A stretch of 64,000 nt of DNA from Candidatus Gastranaerophilales bacterium. GTDB lineage: Bacteria; Cyanobacteriota; Vampirovibrionia; Gastranaerophilales; Gastranaerophilaceae. Under the pieces are notes generated by a model. The model was given only the letters and a program-made list of their open reading frames with translations, was not told the origin of the DNA and made no database searches. The stretch lies in the NCBI GenBank assembly GCA_947630045.1, contig CANRGC010000007.1, forward strand, positions 40,911 to 104,910. The letters are read 5' to 3'. A program made the translations under genes and the position numbers. How positions within the stretch are numbered: position 1 is the stretch's first letter; the number at the start of each line of letters is the position of its first letter. This document shows, piece by piece, positions 16,386 to 25,518 of the stretch.

Positions 16386-17525
16386 TTATCCTTTTTTTGT
16401 TTTTTTCTCTACAAACGGTTTTTTTACAATCACTGCATCATACAGTTTATTTCTTATCATGATTTGTATGTTTGTGCCAATAGTTTTTTCTAAAGTGTTA
16501 AGCGATGTTGCGTTTTTCATTTCAAGATAAGCAAGACCAATGTTCTTTTTCAGAACGGGTGAAGGTCCGCCAGAAGTGACAGTGCCTATTTTTTCGCCTT
16601 CAAAATAGACTTCATACCCATGCCTTGCGGGAATTTTATCTTTCATAACAAAGCCAACGAGTTTTTTCATTTTTGGAACGGTGCCGTTCAATTGACCCAT
16701 AATAACGCTTTTGCCGTTGTAATCTTCGGCTTTATCTTTTGCAACAGACCAAGCAAGACCGGCTTCAATCGGAGTAACGGTTTCGTCAAGATCGTTACCC
16801 CAAAGGTGTAATGCGGCTTCCAGCCTTAAGGTATCCCTTGCGCCAAGCCCGATTGGCAAAATTCCAAATTCCTCTCCTTCTTCGAGAATTTTATCCCAAA
16901 GATAAGCTGAATAGTGGTTTTGAACCAAAATCTCAAAACCGTCTTCGCCCGTGTAACCCGTTCTTGCGGCAAGAATGTTAATTCCTTTAATTTCGCCCCT
17001 TTTGATTGAAAAATAAGAAGGCTGATTTTCTTTTTTTAAGCCCAGTTTTTCAACCAAATCTGACGCTTTCGGACCTTGAATTGCAAGAAGGGAATAGTTA
17101 TGAGAATCGTTAATGATTTTAACGTCAAACCCGAGAGAATTTCTTACCATCCAGTTTAAATCTTCGTCAATTCTTGAAGCGTTAACAATTAAAAGATATT
17201 CTTTTTTTGTTTCTTCAAGTTTATAAACAATCAAATCGTCTATTATTCCGCCATTTTCGTTTGTAAGCTGGCAATACATCGCTTTATTTTTTGTTAATTT
17301 TGAAATATCTTGCGGGAAAAGCTTTTGAAGAAAAGCGAGCGAATCATCGCCCCATATAAAAACTTCGCCCATATGCGAAACATCAAAAAGCCCGACGTTT
17401 TGTCTTACGGCGTTATGCTCTTCGATTATTCCTTTGTAAGAAACGGGCATGAGCCAGCCTGCAAAGGGGGTAAACTTCGGATGTAATTTTTGTTGTTCTT
17501 TGTATAAAAAAGTTTTTTTATCCAT
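16386..17525 (-). CDS. gcvT: Aminomethyltransferase (glycine cleavage T protein)
   Basis: 379-aa folate enzyme that releases ammonia from aminomethyl-GcvH and forms 5,10-methylene-tetrahydrofolate. Seen: FAGWLMPVSYKG, NVGLFDVSHMGE, RTGYTGEDGFEI, IGLGARDTLRLEA and the closing VTSGGPSPVLKKNIGLAYL. SD AAGAAGG before the ATG. The product is the substrate of FolD, two genes upstream in the same operon. Confidence 0.96.
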   Translation of the reverse strand: MDKKTFLYKEQQKLHPKFTPFAGWLMPVSYKGIIEEHNAVRQNVGLFDVSHMGEVFIWGDDSLAFLQKLFPQDISKLTKNKAMYCQLTNENGGIIDDLIVYKLEETKKEYLLIVNASRIDEDLNWMVRNSLGFDVKIINDSHNYSLLAIQGPKASDLVEKLGLKKENQPSYFSIKRGEIKGINILAARTGYTGEDGFEILVQNHYSAYLWDKILEEGEEFGILPIGLGARDTLRLEAALHLWGNDLDETVTPIEAGLAWSVAKDKAEDYNGKSVIMGQLNGTVPKMKKLVGFVMKDKIPARHGYEVYFEGEKIGTVTSGGPSPVLKKNIGLAYLEMKNATSLNTLEKTIGTNIQIMIRNKLYDAVIVKKPFVEKKTKKG

Positions 17526-17534
17526 ATTGCCTTC

Positions 17535-18680
17535 TTATCTGACATAAACTCTCGGCAGCCTGACTTTAAGGCGGCAAACAAGTTCATAATTAATTGTTCC
17601 TATAATTTTAGCCCAATCGTCAACTTTGAGCAAATTATTTTTATCATATCCCAAAATTGTTATAATATCGCCGACGTTAGCTTCCACGCCCGTTATATCA
17701 AACATCATCTGATCCATTGTAATTCTTCCGATTTGATTGACAAGGGTTCCGTTAACGGAGCCTTTAATTTTTTCGGATAAATTCCTCGAAACTCCGTCTG
17801 CATAACCAATCGGAACGGTTGCAACTTTTGTTTCTTTTGCTGCCTTAAAAATATGCCCGTAGCTGACTCCATCGCCTTTTTGAATAGTGTGAATGTTTGT
17901 AATTCTGCCTTTTACGCTCATAAGCTGATGAAGTTCCGGAAGCTCAACAACGGGTTTAATTCCTTCCGTGAGCGGGCTTAAGCCGTATATAACAATTCCA
18001 AGCCTTATTGTATTATATCTGTCATCATCAATTAAAAAAGCGCCAACGCTGTTTTGACAGTGTATTTTCAGCCCTTTTGTGTCAACGTTATCTAAAATAT
18101 AATTAAATTTTTCAATCTGCGAATTTAAAACTTCTTCATTTTCGGCGTCTGCAAAGTGGGTAAAAATTCCCCTTAAATCAACACAATTAAGGCTTTTTAA
18201 CTTGTTTATAAAATTCGGAGCTTCTTTGTAATTTATGCCTATTCTGTTCATGCCGGTATCGGCTTTAACTTGAACCTTAAGCTTTTTACCCGTTCTTTCA
18301 TATAACATTTTTATTGCTTCTATATGTTCTTCATTAAAAATTGACACCTCAATATCATATTCAAGCGCCGTTTCAAACGCCCAAACGGGAACCGCCCCCA
18401 AAACAAGGACGGGGCAATTTATTTTGTTTTCTCTGAGCTCAATTCCTTCATCAATAGAGGCAACGCCAAAACTGTTTATTCCGCATGCAAGAAGTGTGGG
18501 GGCGCACATAATGCTTCCATGCCCGTATCCGTCAGCTTTTATAACCGCAAGAAGCTCTTTTTTTTCAACGTTTTTAATTTTTTCTTTTATATTTATTATG
18601 TTTTCTTCCAAATGTCCAAGGTTAATTTCAACCCATGAATCTCTGTGTTTATTGGTAAAACTCGTTCTTACGTTTCTCAT
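17535..18680 (-). CDS. alr: Alanine racemase
   Basis: 381-aa PLP enzyme making D-alanine for peptidoglycan. PLP lysine K48 in VIKADGYGHG, the MNRIG stretch, RLGIVIYGLSP, the catalytic tyrosine in GVSYGHIF, and PIGYADGVSR are seen. ATG overlaps the folD stop by 4 bases. Its place inside a glycine/folate operon is unusual but is consistent with co-transcription only; no functional link is needed. Confidence 0.96.
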   Translation of the reverse strand: MRNVRTSFTNKHRDSWVEINLGHLEENIINIKEKIKNVEKKELLAVIKADGYGHGSIMCAPTLLACGINSFGVASIDEGIELRENKINCPVLVLGAVPVWAFETALEYDIEVSIFNEEHIEAIKMLYERTGKKLKVQVKADTGMNRIGINYKEAPNFINKLKSLNCVDLRGIFTHFADAENEEVLNSQIEKFNYILDNVDTKGLKIHCQNSVGAFLIDDDRYNTIRLGIVIYGLSPLTEGIKPVVELPELHQLMSVKGRITNIHTIQKGDGVSYGHIFKAAKETKVATVPIGYADGVSRNLSEKIKGSVNGTLVNQIGRITMDQMMFDITGVEANVGDIITILGYDKNNLLKVDDWAKIIGTINYELVCRLKVRLPRVYVR

Positions 18681-19528
18681 TCAAGCCCCTTTTGAATTTT
18701 ATACAATTCATACGTATTTGAAATTAACATTGCAATTGTTAAAGGTCCAACCCCTTTGGGAACGGGAGTTATAAAAGAAGCTTTTTTTACAATCGTGTCA
18801 AAATCAACATCACCCGTAATTTTTCCGTCATTATCTCTGTTTATGCCGACATCAATGACAATTGCGCCTTCTTTTATCATGTCTTCTTTCAAAAAGCCGC
18901 TTTTGCCTACTGCCGCAATTACAATATCTGATATTTTTGAAAGCTCTTTTAAATTTTTTGTTTTTGAATGGGCAAGAATGACGGTTGCGTTTTTCATTGT
19001 TAAAAGGGCAGATAATGGCTTGCCCACGATGTTTGAGCGCCCTATTACCGTTATTGTTTTGCCTTCAAGTTCGATTTTTTCTTCTTCAAAAATCTTCAAA
19101 ATTCCCTTTGGAGTGCAAGGAATTGCATACGGGGTTTCTCCTTTAAAAAGTTTTCCCGCATTATAAGTGTTAAACCCGTCCACATCTTTAATCGGGCTTA
19201 TTTTATCGAGAAAGTCTTTCTCATTTAAGTGTTTCGGAAGGGGCAATTGAAGTAAAATTCCGTTTATGTCGGGGTTTTGGTTTAATTTTTCAATTGTGCT
19301 TAAAAGCTCATCTTTTGAGGTTTCTTCCGGTAATTTTTTCACAATAGAATTAAACCCGACCTCTTTTGCACGGTTTTCTTTATTTCTTACGTAAATTTCG
19401 CTTGCCGAGTTGTTTCCGACCGAAATTACGGCTAAAGTCGGCTTGATATCAAGGTTTTCGACTTTTATTTTAATTTCGTTTAATATTTTTTCTGAAATTT
19501 CTTTTCCGTTTATGATTTTTGCCGTCAT
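18677..19528 (-). CDS. folD: Methylenetetrahydrofolate dehydrogenase/cyclohydrolase
   Basis: 283-aa bifunctional enzyme converting methylene-THF to formyl-THF. Y46 and K50 in SEIYVRNK are the cyclohydrolase pair; GILLQLPLPKHLNE, PCTPKGI, VIGRSNIVGKPL and the closing PVPKGVGPLTIAML are hallmark motifs. It starts one base after the CooC-like ATPase stop. Together with gcvT it forms the C1-folate arm of this operon. Confidence 0.97.
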   Translation of the reverse strand: MTAKIINGKEISEKILNEIKIKVENLDIKPTLAVISVGNNSASEIYVRNKENRAKEVGFNSIVKKLPEETSKDELLSTIEKLNQNPDINGILLQLPLPKHLNEKDFLDKISPIKDVDGFNTYNAGKLFKGETPYAIPCTPKGILKIFEEEKIELEGKTITVIGRSNIVGKPLSALLTMKNATVILAHSKTKNLKELSKISDIVIAAVGKSGFLKEDMIKEGAIVIDVGINRDNDGKITGDVDFDTIVKKASFITPVPKGVGPLTIAMLISNTYELYKIQKGLE

Positions 19529-19529
19529 T

Positions 19530-20258
19530 TTACCCCTGTGGCAGATTTAGCCTTGTGTATATATTTGAAAGTGCGCCTTCAAATTCATCCGAATTGATTT
19601 CTTCCCCAAAATCTTTTATATTGCCCAAAAATTTGAGCCCCAGAGAGTTTATCCCCTCAATTGCTTTTGTAATGTTTTCTTCTTTTGCCTTATTTAAAAT
19701 AACCCCGAATTGTCCCAAGGCAGCATATTTTTTGGAGTTTTCAAAAATTCTGTTTGATTGTTCGGTTGAACCCTCATAATATGAAGTAACCAAAATTGTT
19801 GTATCAATCGGATAATCAACAAGCTGGTGAAGGTAAGAAAGGTCATATTCGCAATCAAAAATAACAAAATCATACCTTTCGACAAGTTTAACGAGTGCGT
19901 CATTCATTTGTTTTGTAATCGGACAACGGCAATCTTTTGAAGCAACAAGCCATGAAACGATAATGTCGATGTTTGTGTCTACTTCAACAAGAATATCTTC
20001 AAGCGCCCATTCAATATATTCCTGTTTTGTCATTTTGCTTGGAATGCCTGTATTATATTCGTGTTTGCCCGAGCGAATGCCATAAATCGTGTTATCAATT
20101 TTAAGCCCGAAAAAGCTTGACAGTTCTTGAGTAAGGTCATTATCGACAAGAAGAATGCTTTTGTCTTTAAACATGTTTTTAATAACTTTTGCGAGGTGAT
20201 AAACGGTTGTCGTTTTTCCGCTTCCCGATTTTCCGACGACAGCAATTGCAGATGTCAT
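19530..20258 (-). CDS. CooC/MinD-like P-loop ATPase
   Basis: 242-aa SIMIBI-class ATPase. Deviant Walker A GKSGSGKTT (9-17) keeps the signature lysine K10, the A' segment is ILLVDNDLTQ, and FVIFDCEYDLS is the Walker B/switch region. A CRC pair in KDCRCPI (about 109-113) and the overall shape fit CooC-type metal-cluster maturation factors better than ParA, but the target is unknown. It is the first gene of the folD-alr-gcvTH-gcvPA operon, with SD AAAAGGAG before the ATG. The linkage to folate genes recalls Wood-Ljungdahl clusters, though no CODH gene is here. Confidence 0.8.
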   Translation of the reverse strand: MTSAIAVVGKSGSGKTTTVYHLAKVIKNMFKDKSILLVDNDLTQELSSFFGLKIDNTIYGIRSGKHEYNTGIPSKMTKQEYIEWALEDILVEVDTNIDIIVSWLVASKDCRCPITKQMNDALVKLVERYDFVIFDCEYDLSYLHQLVDYPIDTTILVTSYYEGSTEQSNRIFENSKKYAALGQFGVILNKAKEENITKAIEGINSLGLKFLGNIKDFGEEINSDEFEGALSNIYTRLNLPQG

Positions 20259-20307
20259 AAAACTCCTTTTGTTTGATTATTACTTATTTTATTATAAAAT
20301 CGTAATT

Positions 20308-21309
20308 ATGAAAAATGTTTTATTTATAAACTATGGCGGAATTGGTGATGAGATATTGTTTCTTCCTTGTATTCAAGGTTTTAAGAAACTTTACCCCGAT
20401 TCAAAAATAACTCTGTGTCTTGAAAAAAGAGCAAAAGGAATTAAAGACTTAACCCCCCTTATTGACGATATTATTACGGTTGACATTAAAGCCTGTGGGT
20501 TTAAGAAATATTTAAATATCTTAAAATTAATTTTTTCTCTTTGGTTTAAAAATTTTGATATCGTTATTTCAAGCGGAAAATCACCGTTTGTTGCAATAAT
20601 TTTATTTTTATCGGGAATTAAAACAAAAATCGGCTACAAAACAAAAACCTCTTTTCTTCTTTCAAAAAGCGTAGAATTAAATGAAAATGTTTATGCGGGC
20701 AAGATGTATTTTGACCTTATAAAACCGCTGGGGAATGTTGAATTTGAACTTGTGCAAATTTTATATGACAAAAATTTTGAACTTCCGGAAAATTTCCGAG
20801 AAAAAGAATTTACCCTTATTCACCCCGGAGTTTCTTTAATGAGCGTCAAAAAAAATATTATAAAAGCGCCAAAGAGTGAATTTTGGATTGATGTTATAAG
20901 CGGGCTTTTAGAAAAAGGCGAAAAAGTTATTTTAGCGGGCGGCCCCGACGATGAAGAAACCGTTAATAAAATTCTTCAAAATTCTTTTATAAAAGAACAT
21001 CAAAACTTTTATTCCGCCTATAAAAAAACAAAAAATTTATATGAAATGGCGGGGTTGATTAAAAAATCAAAAAGAATGATTTGTTGTGACAGCGCACCTT
21101 TACACTTCGGGGTGAGCCTCGGAGTTGATATCATAGTTCTTTTCGGGCCTACAAACGAAAAAAAACTTGTTTTAGAAAAAGAAAATATAAAAGTTATTTC
21201 AAAAAATTTAAATTGCAGACCATGCCTCTGGCACAAAAGACAAGAAAACTGTTCAATGTCAGAGTGCGTAAACTTTGATTACAGAGAGGTTTTAGATTGT
21301 GTGAAGTAA
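20308..21309 (+). CDS. Glycosyltransferase family 9 (heptosyltransferase-like)
   Basis: 333 aa from MKNVLFINYGGIGDE. The GIGD loop near the start, FTLIHPGVS in the middle, AGGPDDEETV and the CCDSAPLHFGVSLGVDIIVLFGP motif (split: CCDSAPLHFG / VSLGVDIIVLFGP) identify an ADP-heptose:LPS heptosyltransferase-type GT9 enzyme of lipopolysaccharide core assembly. Four cysteines cluster near the C-terminus (CRPCLW, NCSMSEC), as in many GT9 proteins. An ORF start 39 bases upstream is rejected because the family begins at this Met. TTGATT-16-TAAAAT ends seven bases before the ATG, so the message may be leaderless. Confidence 0.88.
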   Translation: MKNVLFINYGGIGDEILFLPCIQGFKKLYPDSKITLCLEKRAKGIKDLTPLIDDIITVDIKACGFKKYLNILKLIFSLWFKNFDIVISSGKSPFVAIILFLSGIKTKIGYKTKTSFLLSKSVELNENVYAGKMYFDLIKPLGNVEFELVQILYDKNFELPENFREKEFTLIHPGVSLMSVKKNIIKAPKSEFWIDVISGLLEKGEKVILAGGPDDEETVNKILQNSFIKEHQNFYSAYKKTKNLYEMAGLIKKSKRMICCDSAPLHFGVSLGVDIIVLFGPTNEKKLVLEKENIKVISKNLNCRPCLWHKRQENCSMSECVNFDYREVLDCVK

Positions 21310-21324
21310 TGTTACTTTATTTTG

Positions 21325-21353
21325 TTGCGTTTAAAGATTTGTTATTGTAAAAT
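21325..21353 (+). promoter_or_regulatory. Promoter of the SLH-domain gene
   Basis: -35 TTGCGT (21325-21330), 17-base spacer, -10 TAAAAT (21348-21353), leader of about 45 nt. The -35 is the same hexamer as the pilin promoter. Confidence 0.7.
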
Positions 21354-21402
21354 TTTATTAATTGTCACCGGATTTATCAATTTATTATTAAAGTGAGGAA
21401 AT

Positions 21403-22656
21403 ATGAAATCTTTTCAAAAATTATTTGTTTCATGCCTGTTTTCGGCTGTTGCCATTCTCGGAATAAACGTTGCAAATGCGTTTAGTATTTCAGATGTTCC
21501 CGATAACTATTGGGCAGAAAATGAAATTGTTGACTCTGTTCAACACAACTATATTCTTTTAAAGAATAATAAATATTACCCTGACAGCCCAATTACAAGA
21601 GCTGAGTTTGCAAATGCGGTTTATAACGTTATTCAAAGGCTTCCGTTATCATACGGAGACGGCTTCAGCGATGTCAGCTATCAGAGCAAATATGGAAAAA
21701 GCATTTTAAGTTTGCAACAGCTTCAGATTATTAGCGGATATCCCGCAGGAGATTTCAAACCTGAAACGTACTTAAAAAGAAGCGAAGCTTCAAGTGTAAT
21801 TTCAAACGTAATCAGGAGCGATTTTTGGGATAAAACGGTTTTAAACCCGTTTAAAGATAAAGACGATGTTCCCGTTTGGGCAACCCCTTCATATATAAAT
21901 AACATCGTGAACGACATTTATGTAAACTATCCGAAACAGGATGTTTTGTTGCCCAACGAATATCTTACAAGGGCTGAAGCCGCTGTCTTAATGGTTAAAT
22001 TGAGAAATGCCATAGAATTATACAAAACATCCTTCCTTCCGGAAGATACCACATCTTACGAAGATGAAAATGAAGAAGAAGACAGATATGTTCCGGTTTT
22101 TGTCGGAACAAACACTCTTGGCGAATTTGAATATGCGTACGATAACAAAGTTAAAATTTACGATAACAAAAAAATCATTTTGGCAGGAAATATAGTTCCT
22201 GTTAAAGCCGCTCAAAGAGTTGATTCCAAAAAGGTTTCCGAAGGTCAGGAACTCGTTTACGTTTCACCAAAAGACGTTTATTCTCTTGAAGGAACAAAAC
22301 TTTACGGACAGGGAACCAAATTTATCGGTTATGTTGACAGAACTCAAAAATCATACTGGTTTAAAAGACAACACAAGTCTTACATTATTTTAAACAAAGC
22401 AATTCTGACAGACGGGGCTGAAATTCCCGTTGCAGGCGTTTTGTATTCAACATACAGAGGACATGTTGTTGAAGAAAAAGAGAAAAACTCTTTAAAAGTT
22501 CAGCGTGATTTCAACAAAAAATATTCAAAACGAAATGCCGCTTGGAAGTTTACAAACAAACTTGTTCCGGTTGTTAAATATACAGACGACACGAAAGACG
22601 GTTTGTTTATGCTCTTAACGGGCGATATGATTATTCCCGCAAGTTCGGAACTTTAA
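21403..22656 (+). CDS. SLH-domain envelope protein
   Basis: 417-aa secreted protein. Signal peptide 1-26 (ends in NVANA). Three S-layer-homology modules follow: about 27-80 (ISDVPDNYWAENEIVDSV, ITRAEFANAVY), 84-140 (ISGYPAGDFKPETYLKRSEA) and 143-205 (VWATPSYINNIV, YLTRAEAAVLMVKLR). SLH modules bind pyruvylated or polyamine-modified cell-wall polymers; in the cyanobacterial lineage they tie the outer membrane to peptidoglycan. Residues 206-417 have an acidic stretch (EDENEEEDRY) and a beta-rich domain with no recognised family; there is no clear porin barrel. SD GTGAGGAAAT before the ATG. A terminator follows directly. Confidence 0.9.
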   Translation: MKSFQKLFVSCLFSAVAILGINVANAFSISDVPDNYWAENEIVDSVQHNYILLKNNKYYPDSPITRAEFANAVYNVIQRLPLSYGDGFSDVSYQSKYGKSILSLQQLQIISGYPAGDFKPETYLKRSEASSVISNVIRSDFWDKTVLNPFKDKDDVPVWATPSYINNIVNDIYVNYPKQDVLLPNEYLTRAEAAVLMVKLRNAIELYKTSFLPEDTTSYEDENEEEDRYVPVFVGTNTLGEFEYAYDNKVKIYDNKKIILAGNIVPVKAAQRVDSKKVSEGQELVYVSPKDVYSLEGTKLYGQGTKFIGYVDRTQKSYWFKRQHKSYIILNKAILTDGAEIPVAGVLYSTYRGHVVEEKEKNSLKVQRDFNKKYSKRNAAWKFTNKLVPVVKYTDDTKDGLFMLLTGDMIIPASSEL

Positions 22657-22669
22657 TAAAGTTTGAAAG

Positions 22670-22694
22670 CGCCCCGAATATTGGGGCGTTTTTT
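22670..22694 (+). terminator. Intrinsic terminator after the SLH gene
   Basis: CGCCCC/GGGGCG stem with a 7-base loop (GAATATT) followed by TTTTTT. It lies just upstream of the promoter of the next gene. Confidence 0.9.
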
Positions 22695-22704
22695 AAAGTT
22701 TTTT

Positions 22705-22713
22705 TGGTATAAT
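22705..22713 (+). promoter_or_regulatory. Extended -10 promoter giving a leaderless TPR message
   Basis: TGGTATAAT; the -10 hexamer is 22708-22713 and the start codon at 22720 is six bases later, where transcription would begin. No Shine-Dalgarno is present. Confidence 0.65.
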
Positions 22714-22719
22714 TTTTTT

Positions 22720-24516
22720 ATGGAAATAAATGCGGAAAATAAGGATATTACAAAACTTTTAAACGACTCTTGCGATTTAATTGCAAAAGGCGATTTTGTT
22801 TCTGCGGAAAAATTGCTCTCAAAAGTTCTTATGCTTGATCCTTCCAATTTGGAAGCTCTTAAAACTATGGGTCTTGCGCTTGTTAATCTTGAAAAATATC
22901 AGGAAGCCGTAAATATTTTTGAAAAAGCTATAAAAATTGATAAAACAGACGCCAACTCGTGGTTTTATCTCGGGTGTTGTTATGAAAAAAATGATGAGCT
23001 TCAAAAATCTGAAAAAGCCTATAAAAAGGTTATTTCATTAAGAGAAGAATATTATGAAGCCTATAAAAGCCTTGCGATTTTGTATCTTAAAACCGGCGAA
23101 TATGAAAAAATTGTCAAAAGTCTTTCCAAAATAACGGAGCTGGGCAAAGACGACTATCAATCTTTTTATGTAATGGCTTCTTCTTATATGGCGCTTGGCA
23201 ATGAAGAAAAATCAGCTTCCTTTTTAAAAAAAGCTCATGAACTCTCGCCCGAACACATGCAAATTACGACAAACCTTGCAAGTGCGCTTATTTCTCTCGG
23301 CGAATTGAAAGAGGCAAAAAAATATATTGAAGAAGGCTTAAAAATTGATGAAAATAACGCAATGCTCAATTTCAATATGGGAACGATTTATCAGCTTGAG
23401 CGTGCATACAACAAAGCGATTGAATATTATGATAAGGCATATAAAAAAGAACCCACAACCGCTATTTTAACAAGCCTTGCTTCATGTCTTGTTTCAATGG
23501 GAATGTATGAAAAGGCATACGCACATTATAAAAATCTGGCTCTTTTGTATCCCAATAAACAAAATTTTCTGAATAACCTTATGGAATGCGCCATAGAGTG
23601 TGAAAAATATGACGAGGCGCTTGATACGGTTGAAAAGCTTATTGAAATGTCTCCAAAATCATCCGAGTATGTTAAGAAAAAAGGCTTTATTTTAAGAATG
23701 CTCGGCAAATATGAAGAAGCTTCCAAAGTTTTTGAGGAGCTTGTGAAAAAAGGCAAAATTGATTTTGAAACTTATTATAACCTTGGAATTTCAAAAGCAA
23801 GACTTTCCGATTTTGAAGAAGCAAAAGAGGCGCTAAAAAAGTGTATTCAGCTTGAGCCAAATAACCCTTGCGCAAGAAAAGATTTGGGAGTTTTGTATCT
23901 CTATATGAATTTTGTCGACTGGGCGCTTGATGAACTAAAAACCGCATATGAACTTGAGCCTTCTAATCCTGAATATATCTATAATTACGCTTTTGCACTT
24001 TTTAAAAGCGGAAATTATGAAAAAGCGGATAAATATTTTCTTGAAGCAATTAAACTGGACAAGAAAAATTCCGTTTTGTATTCTCTCTATGCGGATAACC
24101 TTGTTATGCTTCAAAAAACAGACGAGGCGGCTGAAAATTATAAAAAAGCAATTTCCATAAACCCGAGAAACATACAGGGAAATTTGGGACTTTCAAAGAT
24201 TATGTTTTCCCGCAAAAAATATGCGATAGCAAAAGAACTTTTGGAAGATGTCACCTCATATACAAAAGACGCCGAAATTTTGAATTTGCTTGGAATGACG
24301 TATAAAAAATTAAAAGAATACGAAAAAGCGATAGACATTTTTCACAATCTTCACCATGTCTTTCCTGATAATCATATACTTTCCACAAATCTGGCAGAAT
24401 GCCATTTAAAATTAAACCAAAAGGAAAAAGCTAAAAAATATGCGATGAAAGCGCTTGAAAAGTATCCTGATTTTGAAGATGCAATTAAAATTTTAAAAGA
24501 GGTTAACAATGACTAG
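22720..24516 (+). CDS. Large TPR-repeat protein
   Basis: 598 aa made almost wholly of tetratricopeptide repeats, about 16 copies of the 34-residue pattern (for example ALKTMGLALVNLEKYQEAVN, NSWFYLGCCYEKNDELQKSE, AILTSLASCLVSMGMYEKAY). No catalytic domain, signal peptide or membrane segment is seen, so it is a cytoplasmic scaffold, possibly linked to glycan or envelope assembly. I start at MEINAENKD because the longer ORF start lies inside the preceding terminator. The end overlaps trpS by 8 bases. Confidence 0.88.
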   Translation: MEINAENKDITKLLNDSCDLIAKGDFVSAEKLLSKVLMLDPSNLEALKTMGLALVNLEKYQEAVNIFEKAIKIDKTDANSWFYLGCCYEKNDELQKSEKAYKKVISLREEYYEAYKSLAILYLKTGEYEKIVKSLSKITELGKDDYQSFYVMASSYMALGNEEKSASFLKKAHELSPEHMQITTNLASALISLGELKEAKKYIEEGLKIDENNAMLNFNMGTIYQLERAYNKAIEYYDKAYKKEPTTAILTSLASCLVSMGMYEKAYAHYKNLALLYPNKQNFLNNLMECAIECEKYDEALDTVEKLIEMSPKSSEYVKKKGFILRMLGKYEEASKVFEELVKKGKIDFETYYNLGISKARLSDFEEAKEALKKCIQLEPNNPCARKDLGVLYLYMNFVDWALDELKTAYELEPSNPEYIYNYAFALFKSGNYEKADKYFLEAIKLDKKNSVLYSLYADNLVMLQKTDEAAENYKKAISINPRNIQGNLGLSKIMFSRKKYAIAKELLEDVTSYTKDAEILNLLGMTYKKLKEYEKAIDIFHNLHHVFPDNHILSTNLAECHLKLNQKEKAKKYAMKALEKYPDFEDAIKILKEVNND

Positions 24517-25516
24517 AAAAAGAATACTTTCTTTAATGCGCCCCACTGGCAAATTACATTTGGGACATTATCTCGGAGTTTTAACCAACTGGGTTAAATT
24601 ACAAGATGAAAACGATTGTTATTTCGGGGTTGCAGACTGGCATGCTCTTACTACAAAATTTGATGAAACAGACAGCCTTAAATTTAACACTTCAAATATT
24701 GTTATGGATTGGCTTGCCTCAGGCATTGACCCAAACAAGGCAACCGTTTATCTTCAATCGTTAATTCCTGAAACCGCCAAGCTCCATATATATTTAAGCA
24801 TGATAACACCAATGAATTGGGCTGAAAGAGACCCAACCCTGAAAGACATGGTTAAAATTATGAAGGTAAAAGGGTGTAATGAAGAAGGTTTTTCATACGG
24901 ACTTATCGGCTATCCGATTTTAATGGCGGCTGATATTTTAACTTTTAATGCAGATTATGTTCCCGTTGGAATTGATCAGGTGGCGCATATTGAAATTGCC
25001 CGTGACATTGCAAGAAGGTTTAATAACATCTATAAGACAAATCTTCTTGTTGAGCCTGCTCCAAAATTGACTGAAATTCCTCTTTTAAAGGGAATGGACG
25101 GAAATAAAATGGGAAAATCTTTCAGGAATGATATTAAAATTTCCGACACTGAAGAAGACACCGCAAAAAAAATAATGACGGCAATCACAGACCGCTCAAG
25201 GCTGAGAAAGACAGATTTGGGACACCCTGATGAGTGCGAAGTTGTTTTTCCTTATTGGAAAATCTTTGGCGAAAAAGAAGAAATCTTTGAAATTGAATCA
25301 GCCTGCAAGAAGGGTGAAATTGGCTGTGCAGACTGTAAGAGAAGATTAGCTTGCAAAGTTAATCAAAAACTCTCCTGTGTCAGAGAAAGAAGAAAACACT
25401 TTGAAGAAAATCAAGATGAGCTTAGAGAAATTATTTACGAAGGCTCAAAAAAGGCAAGAATAAAAGCAAAAGAGGTCTTATCCAAAGTTGAAGAAGCCGT
25501 CATGGTTTATAGGTAA
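24509..25516 (+). CDS. trpS: Tryptophanyl-tRNA synthetase
   Basis: 335-aa class I synthetase charging tRNA-Trp. HIGH-like motif PTGKLHLGHYLG (11-22), DWHALTT, VGIDQVAHIEIARDIARRFN and the KMSKS-like GNKMGKSFRN are clear. A cysteine-rich insert CKKGEIGCADCKRRLAC in the C-terminal helical part may bind a metal or FeS cluster, as in some bacterial TrpRS forms. It overlaps the TPR gene by 8 bases. Its stop is two bases from that of a convergent gene, with no terminator between. Confidence 0.96.
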   Translation: MTRKRILSLMRPTGKLHLGHYLGVLTNWVKLQDENDCYFGVADWHALTTKFDETDSLKFNTSNIVMDWLASGIDPNKATVYLQSLIPETAKLHIYLSMITPMNWAERDPTLKDMVKIMKVKGCNEEGFSYGLIGYPILMAADILTFNADYVPVGIDQVAHIEIARDIARRFNNIYKTNLLVEPAPKLTEIPLLKGMDGNKMGKSFRNDIKISDTEEDTAKKIMTAITDRSRLRKTDLGHPDECEVVFPYWKIFGEKEEIFEIESACKKGEIGCADCKRRLACKVNQKLSCVRERRKHFEENQDELREIIYEGSKKARIKAKEVLSKVEEAVMVYR

Positions 25517-25518
25517 GG

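Noticed and set aside
20258..20308. Glycine riboswitch before the gcv operon
   Set aside because: The space upstream of the first operon gene is only about 50 bases and no aptamer-like fold is seen; gcvT has no separate leader.
22663..22719. 19-codon longer start of the TPR protein
   Set aside because: It begins inside the SLH-gene terminator and upstream of the promoter; the Met at 22720 begins the conserved part.
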